Shown: in pieces, positions 1 through 4,000 of the stretch
Layout of the letters: each line of letters opens with the position of its first letter
Numbering within the stretch: the stretch's first letter is position 1
NCBI GenBank assembly: GCA_011524575.1
Contig: WTKB01000166.1
Coordinates: 1 to 5,404 of the forward strand
Source: Aquimarina sp.
Lineage (GTDB): Bacteria; Bacteroidota; Bacteroidia; Flavobacteriales; Flavobacteriaceae
DNA: 5,404 nt
Direction: 5' to 3'
Program-made: the position numbers and the translations under genes
The notes under the pieces: model-generated
What the model saw: only the letters and a program-made list of their open reading frames with translations
What the model was told of the DNA's origin: nothing
The model's database searches: none

Positions 1-5
1 TAAGT

Positions 6-42
6 AAAAAGTAGACATGGTTTTTATTCATGTCTACTTTTT
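6..42. terminator. bidirectional intrinsic terminator hairpin
   Basis: A perfect 14-bp inverted repeat (arms 6-19 and 29-42, core GTAGACATG) encloses a 9-base loop. The stem begins with five A and ends with five T, so on either strand the hairpin runs into a U tract in the RNA. The window opens with TAA just before it, which may be the stop of a plus-strand gene lying to the left. On the minus strand it lies about 100 bases beyond the stop of the 133-aa gene and would end the whole minus-strand cluster. No gene is seen between 43 and 145. Confidence 0.8.
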
Positions 43-145
43 GGGGTACAGATCATAATGGTTTTTTTAATAATCTATATTCTAGTTAGAAATAATTTGT
101 AATTATCTAATTTAAGATTTAAGTAAGCGCGAATATTATTTATTA

Positions 146-547
146 TCAACAATCTCCATAACCTAATTCATATCCTTCGTTATAGTTTTCAAAATATTCT
201 TGCATTTCAAAAGTATCATCATACCCGTCACTAAAACCATCTCGGCTTCCCTCGTTATATCCTTTTGAGAAATCAGGACCGTATAAATCATTATAAGAAG
301 TTTTTTCAACTTCTAAATTTTGATTGGATTTAAAACCAAGCCTAGAATATCTAGCGTCACAGCCATCATCAATCCCATTTTCCTCTGCTAAATACCACAT
401 ATCATCACGAGCAGCATCCACTCCTACCTCATAGAAATCTTCATAGCCTCTTTTATATTTCATTTTTTCTGAAACAAAATCAAAGAGAATAGAGACAGCG
501 ATAAGGCCGGCAACAATCAACAAAACAATATTTTCGTCTGTTTTCAT
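146..547 (-). CDS. single-pass membrane protein with Tyr/Gly-rich repeats, unknown function
   Basis: The 133-aa product has a short charged N-terminus, one hydrophobic segment at residues 7-25 (IVLLIVAGLIAVSILF) and an acidic remainder that probably lies outside the membrane. The tail is rich in Tyr, Gly and Asp and repeats a YNEG/DGY pattern: GYNEGSRDGFSDGY at 96-109 and YNEGYELGYGD at 122-132. A looser copy may occur near residues 33-42. Cysteines are at 63 and 133, the last residue. I recognise no family. The start is ATG; the stop TGA is followed at once in frame by TAA TAA. It is the last gene of the minus-strand cluster, 107 bases after the preceding gene. No Shine-Dalgarno sequence precedes it, and the gap may hold its own promoter. 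Existence as a gene is fairly secure; function is unknown. Confidence 0.75.
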   Translation of the reverse strand: MKTDENIVLLIVAGLIAVSILFDFVSEKMKYKRGYEDFYEVGVDAARDDMWYLAEENGIDDGCDARYSRLGFKSNQNLEVEKTSYNDLYGPDFSKGYNEGSRDGFSDGYDDTFEMQEYFENYNEGYELGYGDC

Positions 548-654
548 ATCAATAATTTACATACTTACAGATTCATTTAAAAGAATCGACTTATTACCCA
601 ACAGGAAGCATACTCGTATTACACACTTCACACCTACCAGAAAAGAAAATAATT

Positions 655-954
655 TTACCAAAGAATTTTTGTTTTATTGCTCCCGTCATCATTCTTTTCA
701 GTTAAGGTAAGAGAACATGCGTCTAGACCTTCGTTATAATACCAAAATTCAACATTACTATATTCCTTTTTAAGCCCAATGAACATATCGAAGCAACTAT
801 TTCTTTTATCTATTTTTTGTTGTTTTACAAATTGATTACTCTCTACTTCTATCTGAAATGATTGAGTGTAAAAAATTGCTAGCGAAACCGCTACTCCTGC
901 CAGGAATATACCTATACTAATAATAATTGATGGCAATATCTTATTTTGTTTCAT
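655..954 (-). CDS. small single-pass membrane protein with two exported cysteines, unknown function
   Basis: The frame stays open to a GTG at 993, but that start would lie inside the upstream gene. I prefer the ATG at 954, eight bases after the upstream stop and preceded by AAAGAGAAAT, a weak Shine-Dalgarno match. This gives 99 aa: a basic N-terminus (MKQNK), one membrane segment at about 7-29, then a polar domain. Positive charge before the segment suggests that the domain lies outside. Cys54 and Cys80 could form a disulfide. A YYNEG string at 72-76 echoes the YNEG repeats of the next gene in the cluster, which may be chance. The segment does not carry a convincing type IV pilin processing site. 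No family is recognised. Confidence 0.75.
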   Translation of the reverse strand: MKQNKILPSIIISIGIFLAGVAVSLAIFYTQSFQIEVESNQFVKQQKIDKRNSCFDMFIGLKKEYSNVEFWYYNEGLDACSLTLTEKNDDGSNKTKILW

Positions 955-962
955 ATTTCTCT

Positions 963-1349
963 TTAATAACTCGGCACCTCTTGGTTCCGACACGAATAAT
1001 TACCTTGGATTTTTGATTCATAAAAAGAACCAAAAGAGTTTGCTTTTTGGAATGAGCTCCAGATTGAAGAAGGAAGATCACAATAGTGATAGTAGGTATC
1101 TCGAAGTTTGATAATCATATAATCTTCAGTATAGTCATACCAGGCACCACCGACGAATGAACTCTTTAAGGTATCTTGATATTCAAAGTCTGGATGATTC
1201 AGATCTACTGGTCCAGCATCTCGATACTTAACGTAAACGATTTTGGATTGAGTTTGCTGTACTGACGTATTATCTACTCTACCATTTGAATAGAAATAGA
1301 AGCCAATAATACCTACACAAATAACAGCGATGACTGTGAATGTTTTCAT
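963..1349 (-). CDS. exported or membrane-anchored KTSR-domain protein
   Basis: The 128-aa product begins with a hydrophobic anchor or signal segment (about residues 4-20) after a lysine, then a polar linker. Residues 62-121 fit the KTSR fold (Pfam KTSR family): SSFVGGAWYD opens the domain, an IIKLRDTYYHYCDLP strand-turn follows, then an IWSSFQKANSFGSFY helix and the ending IQGNYSCR. These match the usual pattern of S-x-I/V..GYD, YxYxxVP, F..A.S.G..FN..I+..Y. The molecular function of KTSR domains is poorly defined; they are often found alone in small proteins. Cys90 and Cys120 inside the domain could pair if it is exported. Cys11 sits in a poor lipobox, so a lipoprotein is unlikely. The ATG overlaps the stop of the upstream gene as ATGA, which implies translational coupling. 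Domain call fairly confident; partners unknown. Confidence 0.8.
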   Translation of the reverse strand: MKTFTVIAVICVGIIGFYFYSNGRVDNTSVQQTQSKIVYVKYRDAGPVDLNHPDFEYQDTLKSSFVGGAWYDYTEDYMIIKLRDTYYHYCDLPSSIWSSFQKANSFGSFYESKIQGNYSCRNQEVPSY

Positions 1350-1954
1350 AATGATTGTTGTTCTAGTTTTTGAATTGAATTATTTAGCTTATTTAAGATA
1401 AGCTCGCCCTGCTCCAGATCATGAGGGCTTGCAAATGACATCTCTGAACTAAAGGAAAGAAATTCTAAAAGATTCTCGATATAAATAAAATACTCTCTAT
1501 TTTCTTCAAATTCCCTAAATGGAAGTAATTCTGCTCGATAGCCCAGAGCATCGTTATAAAGCTCTTTTGCCTTACGATTATACTCAATATTATTTGCCTC
1601 CATCATGAGATCGTTAAGTCGATTATTAATCTCTTCTGCCTTAATGGCAATCAGATCGGTTTGAGGTGATGAAACCTCAACGACTGAAGGAGTAGTTTGA
1701 TTTCCTAATTCAGGGCTTACCATTTTTAATAAGACCACAGGAGTCATAAACAACATAGCAAGAGGTATTGTTAATATTACCGATACAAAGGTACTTTCAA
1801 TCCATCGATTCTTGAGTAATCGATAACTCCCACCAAGTAATATGGCTGAAGCAAGTGAACCTATAAGATCACCTGAGATAAATAATTTGATGATAATGGC
1901 TATTACTATTAATTGCCAATCCCATGGTAGTTTTTTATCATTTTCTACTTCCAT
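1346..1954 (-). CDS. multi-pass membrane protein with C-terminal helical domain, unknown function
   Basis: The open frame extends to a GTG at 2041, but that stretch is coded in another frame by the 50-aa gene, and its translation there is low-complexity leucine. The ATG at 1954 is the better start and gives 202 aa. Hydrophobic segments lie at about 14-27, 30-47 and 54-79, the first two close together. A Pro/Ser/Thr linker follows (83-99), then a charged helical, possibly coiled-coil domain (100-202) ending in LNNSIQKLEQQ. The start overlaps the end of the small upstream gene by 17 bases, and the TGA stop overlaps the ATG of the KTSR gene. All three are therefore probably translated from one mRNA. 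I recognise no family. The tail could contact a partner protein, but on which side of the membrane is uncertain. Confidence 0.75.
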   Translation of the reverse strand: MEVENDKKLPWDWQLIVIAIIIKLFISGDLIGSLASAILLGGSYRLLKNRWIESTFVSVILTIPLAMLFMTPVVLLKMVSPELGNQTTPSVVEVSSPQTDLIAIKAEEINNRLNDLMMEANNIEYNRKAKELYNDALGYRAELLPFREFEENREYFIYIENLLEFLSFSSEMSFASPHDLEQGELILNKLNNSIQKLEQQSL

Positions 1955-2090
1955 ATGAGTTTTCAGAAGGAAGGAATAAGCCAATAATTCCAATAATAAT
2001 TGGAAGAATAAGTACAAGCCACCAGCTCCAGGTAATAACACCTGTTAACTTTAATCCAATGAGGATGATATAAAAGATAATTGTAGTCAT
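1938..2090 (-). CDS. 50-aa membrane protein with KLTGVITWSWWL motif
   Basis: This short gene reads from ATG at 2090 to TGA at 1938-1940. Its product has a hydrophobic N-terminus (TTIIFYIILIGL), the motif KLTGVITWSWWLVLILP at residues 14-30, a second hydrophobic run to residue 40 and a polar tail. From memory, LKLTGVI-x-WSWWWV is the hallmark of tiny membrane proteins seen in many bacteria and phages, sometimes labelled 'transmembrane Fragile-X-F protein'; their role is unknown and some are suspected to be holin-like. The motif makes this frame real and shows that the overlapping leucine-rich frame is not coding here. The ATG follows ATCAATCAAAAAATAT, an A-rich leader with no Shine-Dalgarno sequence. 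The same leader precedes the 48-aa gene. Confidence 0.85.
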   Translation of the reverse strand: MTTIIFYIILIGLKLTGVITWSWWLVLILPIIIGIIGLFLPSENSYGSRK

Positions 2091-2124
2091 ATATTTTTTG
2101 ATTGATTAGTAAACATAGATCTAT

Positions 2125-2538
2125 CTAATAAGTCTCTTTTAGATAGTTTAGATAATGTGATTCTGCAAGTTGGTGGACCATTGTATATTTTCGAAAAAGT
2201 TCAAAATATTTTGATCTGTCGGAATGCTGTTGAGCTCTAACTTCTTCTAATCGAATTCCCATCAAAATGTTAAATCCACCTAGTGCTGTTGAAAATACCT
2301 CTAGAAAATCCTCAACTTCTTCATTAGAGCTATCATTCATATCATGAGGAATGTTAAGTGAGTTTAATTCTTCCATGAGAACTTCACCACGACAAACAAG
2401 AGAAGAATAGTTTTTTGTTTTGAAGGCTTGTACAAGTGATCTTAGAATATTTGTTTTTCCATTTTTAAGACCAAACGCCTCATCTCTAATTTCTAAATAC
2501 TCTTGGTATAACTCTAGTGCCCTACTGTAGTTGCTCAT
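2125..2538 (-). CDS. small all-helical soluble protein, unknown function
   Basis: The 137-aa product has no membrane segment or signal peptide. Its composition (Leu, Glu, Tyr, Arg, Lys) predicts almost entirely alpha helix, for example at 2-22, 30-42, 45-61, 73-105 and 108-136, with a break at PHDMNDSSNEE (64-74). The bundle pattern could suit an adaptor or a helical-repeat protein, but I see no diagnostic motif. It is the only plainly cytoplasmic product in a cluster of membrane proteins, so it may be a cytoplasmic partner. The start is ATG, preceded by an A-rich stretch (TATAAAAGCAAATAAACT) with no Shine-Dalgarno sequence. TATAAA or TATTAT there could be part of an internal promoter. The stop is TAG, 34 bases before the next gene. 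Confidence 0.7.
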   Translation of the reverse strand: MSNYSRALELYQEYLEIRDEAFGLKNGKTNILRSLVQAFKTKNYSSLVCRGEVLMEELNSLNIPHDMNDSSNEEVEDFLEVFSTALGGFNILMGIRLEEVRAQQHSDRSKYFELFRKYTMVHQLAESHYLNYLKETY

Positions 2539-2604
2539 AGTTTATTTGCTTTTATAGTTTAATATTAATAATACTGAAGCCAGACAGAAACTTTTACGGA
2601 TTTC

Positions 2605-2751
2605 CTAGAAAAGTTTAATAATTCCAACAACCAAAGTTACAATCCATATAATACTTAATATTCCTATAATATTTGCACCAACAGCATTTCGCCTCGGGAT
2701 AACCATACAGGCAAGAAAAGAAAATATCGAAATAATAAAATAAATGTTCAT
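2605..2751 (-). CDS. 48-aa two-segment membrane protein
   Basis: This short gene runs from ATG at 2751 to TAG at 2605-2607. The product has a hydrophobic segment at 2-18 (NIYFIISIFSFLACMVI), a basic turn PRRNAVGAN at 19-27 and a second hydrophobic segment at 28-46 (IIGILSIIWIVTLVVGI), ending in KLF. Two membrane segments joined by a basic loop would place both ends outside by the positive-inside rule. No family name can be given. The ATG follows ATCAATTAAAAAACC, nearly the same leader as that of the 50-aa gene downstream. It is the first gene of the minus-strand cluster, about 46 bases after the predicted transcription start. The clean two-helix pattern and the promoter-proximal position support a real gene; there is no homology evidence. 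Confidence 0.65.
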   Translation of the reverse strand: MNIYFIISIFSFLACMVIPRRNAVGANIIGILSIIWIVTLVVGIIKLF

Positions 2752-2803
2752 GGTTTTTTAATTGATAAATCGACACATGTCGCGCTGAAACGAATAATTA
2801 ATA

Positions 2804-2812
2804 CTTATAACA
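2804..2812 (-). promoter_or_regulatory. extended -10 promoter of the minus-strand cluster
   Basis: Read on the minus strand, TGTTATAAG is an extended -10 element (TGn then TATAAG), placing the start of transcription near 2797 and leaving a leader of about 46 bases before the ATG at 2751. No convincing -35 box lies 17 bases upstream, as is tolerated for extended -10 promoters. An imperfect palindrome CGACA-CA-TGTCG (2771-2782) lies in the leader and could be a regulator site or chance. The 9-mer ATACTTATA (plus strand, 2801-2809) is identical to the left part of the C-protein operator at 3496-3504. Confidence 0.45.
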
Positions 2813-2853
2813 TAGACACCTTGACGAGCTTACATAAATGCAAAAATATATAT

Positions 2854-3462
2854 CTAATCTATTTCCATTTCCTGCAGCAGCAAACGAAAACTTCTGTTTT
2901 CTTCGATAGGGTCTACATCGTAGAAATCAAAAATCTTGGGTACAGGATTAGAGCGAATTAAATCAATAATTTTTTCACTATCAATGAAAAAATAGTTTTT
3001 TGCATCGTCATACATTAACACCTGAGTCCCATAAATATATTTACTTTGATTTATTTTGCTCATTGATTTAGACCTCTTGAGCATACTTGTACTAAACCTT
3101 TTTTCTGCTGGATTTTTATGATCAAGAAATGTAACAAAAACAGCATCAATAAAACCCATATTTCTTGACTTTGGTGAGTAATACAGAAAGGAATCAAAAA
3201 GACTAGCAACAAGCAACGCCTTGTCTTCATTAGAAACATGAGAATACTGTATTCCAACCAAAACATCTACAAATCCCAAGATAAAAAGCTCTTGATTAAT
3301 AAACTCCTGCAGCTCATATTTCCGAGGAAACATTTTTGCCACAAATGAGCCATATCGGGGACGCTTTTTAAAGCCATAAGCCCTCCAAGTATTATTACTT
3401 CCCAATGCAGGTATCATCGCATAAAAGAATAACTTTGATCTAATATCTGACTTACGTTCCAT
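2854..3462 (-). CDS. uncharacterised 202-aa protein divergent from the C gene
   Basis: The frame is open to a TTG at 3489, but the ATG at 3462 has a strong Shine-Dalgarno sequence five bases upstream, so I start there (MERKSDIRSK). The product is mixed helix and strand without a signal peptide. A basic, aromatic patch (WRAYGFKKRPRYGSF, 26-40) could bind nucleic acid. A hydrophobic core follows at 59-72 (LFILGFVDVLVGIQ) and 82-94. AVFVTFLDHK (107-116) ends in D-x-K like one arm of a PD-(D/E)xK nuclease, but no matching upstream acidic motif is convincing and I do not call a nuclease. A Lys/Ser-rich stretch (121-141) follows. It shares an 82-bp control region with the C gene, and its -10 box overlaps the left C-box, so it is probably repressed by the C protein. 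This is the place where a restriction-modification gene would be expected; function unknown. Confidence 0.75.
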   Translation of the reverse strand: MERKSDIRSKLFFYAMIPALGSNNTWRAYGFKKRPRYGSFVAKMFPRKYELQEFINQELFILGFVDVLVGIQYSHVSNEDKALLVASLFDSFLYYSPKSRNMGFIDAVFVTFLDHKNPAEKRFSTSMLKRSKSMSKINQSKYIYGTQVLMYDDAKNYFFIDSEKIIDLIRSNPVPKIFDFYDVDPIEENRSFRLLLQEMEID

Positions 3463-3467
3463 ATAAA

Positions 3468-3474
3468 TCACCTT
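3468..3474 (-). promoter_or_regulatory. Shine-Dalgarno site fixing the start of the 202-aa gene
   Basis: On the minus strand AAGGTGA lies five bases before the ATG at 3462. It is the clearest ribosome binding site in the window and the reason for rejecting the upstream TTG at 3489. Most other genes here have A-rich leaders, overlaps or no leader at all. Confidence 0.75.
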
Positions 3475-3492
3475 ATCACACTCGTGCAAAAA

Positions 3493-3527
3493 AAGATACT
3501 TATAGTCCGTCGTATTATCGTCATCAT
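3493..3527. promoter_or_regulatory. tandem C-box operator of the controller protein (OL and OR)
   Basis: The left box TACTTATAGTC (3497-3507) has symmetric halves ACT-TAT-AGT and is followed by CGT. The right box is GTATTATCGTC (3512-3522). From memory, the C.Esp1396I class has a 35-bp operator in which ACTTATAGTCCGT is followed by GTGATTATAGTC. Here the first 13 bases match exactly, the TTATAGTC and TTATCGTC blocks are 15 bp apart as in that class, and 12 of the last 17 positions agree. The site lies directly upstream of a C-type regulator gene, as expected. In known systems a C dimer on OL activates its own promoter and a second dimer on OR shuts it off. The comparison sequence is recalled, not looked up. 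Confidence 0.8.
3499..3527 (-). promoter_or_regulatory. promoter of the divergent 202-aa gene
   Basis: On the minus strand TATAAG (3499-3504) serves as a -10 box, with ATGATG (3522-3527) 17 bases upstream as a weak -35. Transcription would start near 3492, leaving a leader of about 30 bases that carries the Shine-Dalgarno sequence. The -10 lies within the left C-box and the -35 at the edge of the right one, so C protein on the operator should block this promoter. Confidence 0.45.
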
Positions 3528-3538
3528 ACCGATACGCT
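3510..3538 (+). promoter_or_regulatory. putative leaderless promoter of the C gene
   Basis: An in-frame TAA stands six bases before the ATG at 3545 and there is no Shine-Dalgarno sequence, so the start is fixed and translation appears leaderless. TACGCT (3533-3538) is a poor -10 placed six bases before the ATG. A non-consensus -35 (3510-3515) falls between the two C-boxes and touches OR. A weak promoter overlapped by the operator fits C genes, which depend on their own product for activation. The alternative -10 TATTAT (3513-3518) would give a 20-base leader. Confidence 0.4.
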
Positions 3539-3544
3539 TAAGAC

Positions 3545-3766
3545 ATGAAAGCACGGTCTACAACCCTAAAGAAATTTGGTAAACGAGTACAGATCCTAAG
3601 AAAAGAGAAAGGTATTTCATCACAGTTGGACTTTGCTCTAAAGTCTGGATTAGACAGAAGCTATGTCGGAGGTATTGAACGTGGTGAACGTAATATTAGC
3701 CTTATTACCATTGAAAAAATAGCGGAAACATTAGAAGTGAGTATGAGTGAGTTATTTGATTACTAA
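3545..3766 (+). CDS. restriction-modification controller (C) protein, XRE-family HTH
   Basis: The 73-aa product is a single Xre/Cro-type helix-turn-helix domain of the size typical of C proteins. Helix 1 is about 8-22 (KKFGKRVQILRKEKG), helix 2 is 26-34, and the recognition helix is about 37-46 within GLDRSYVGGIERGERN (35-50). TIEKIAETLEVSMSELF (55-71) forms the dimer-side helices. The LDR-(S/T)-Y-x-x-GIER-x-x-RN signature, with Arg38, Ser39, Tyr40 and Arg46, matches C.Esp1396I-like proteins. That protein, as I recall it, has Thr for Ser39 and Ser where this has Gly42. The protein should bind as dimers to the two C-boxes upstream, activating then limiting its own gene and probably repressing the divergent gene. 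No methyltransferase or obvious endonuclease is in the window, so its cognate system lies outside or has been lost. Confidence 0.88.
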   Translation: MKARSTTLKKFGKRVQILRKEKGISSQLDFALKSGLDRSYVGGIERGERNISLITIEKIAETLEVSMSELFDY

Positions 3767-3985
3767 GGTTCTTACATTTCTTTACTCTGCAAGGATACAA
3801 ATTGATGATAGTGAATATTGATAGATATAGAGGGGGTATATCCTCGATACAGCATATATATCAATATATAGGTATAGGGTGCAATCTGCGCAATCAAAAA
3901 AAATAAATAAGGTCTTAAATGATTACTTTCGCCCCACTGAAAACTACACAATTTTGAGTGTTTTTCTTTATGAAGGCATAAGGAT
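3767..3985. other. intergenic spacer with AT-rich inverted repeats, no convincing gene
   Basis: This gap holds a 7-bp inverted repeat TATATAT-CA-ATATATA (3855-3870), GAGG/CCTC arms around 3829-3845 and a direct repeat GCAATC-TGC-GCAATC (3881-3895). None is followed by a T tract, so no terminator for the C gene is evident. A 33-codon frame (3805-3906) has an AAGGA upstream but looks random. A long open frame on the minus strand (3772-4050) overlaps the next gene's start and promoter and is probably spurious. Confidence 0.4.
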
Positions 3986-4000
3986 TGATATAATAGAAGT
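3986..4000 (+). promoter_or_regulatory. extended -10 promoter for a leaderless mRNA
   Basis: TGATATAAT (3986-3994) is a perfect extended -10 element (TGn plus TATAAT). It is followed by six bases, AGAAGT, and then the ATG at 4001. With the usual 6-8 base spacing transcription starts on or beside the A of the ATG, so the message would have no leader. No good -35 is seen. This promoter uncouples the 387-aa gene from the C gene upstream. Confidence 0.7.

Noticed and set aside
955..993. GTG start for the 99-aa protein
   Set aside because: It would overlap the KTSR gene, while an ATG with a weak ribosome site lies eight bases after that gene's stop.
146..1348. Alternative genetic code with TGA as glycine or tryptophan
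   Set aside because: TGA ends several genes at sensible places, including an ATGA junction, and reading through would destroy the gene boundaries.
1955..2041. GTG-started N-terminal extension of the 202-aa membrane protein
   Set aside because: The stretch is better explained by the 50-aa KLTGVITWSWWL protein in another frame; the leucine-rich extension looks like frame noise.
3060..3266. 68-codon hydrophobic frame on the minus strand
   Set aside because: It lies wholly inside the 202-aa divergent gene in another frame and has no separate start signal.
3806..3813. Possible C-box TGATAGTG after the C gene
   Set aside because: Only one partial half matches and there is no second box 15 bp away.
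3805..3906. 33-codon plus-strand frame after the C gene, with AAGGA upstream
   Set aside because: The peptide has no hydrophobic segment or motif, and the stretch overlaps AT-rich inverted repeats; a chance frame is more likely.
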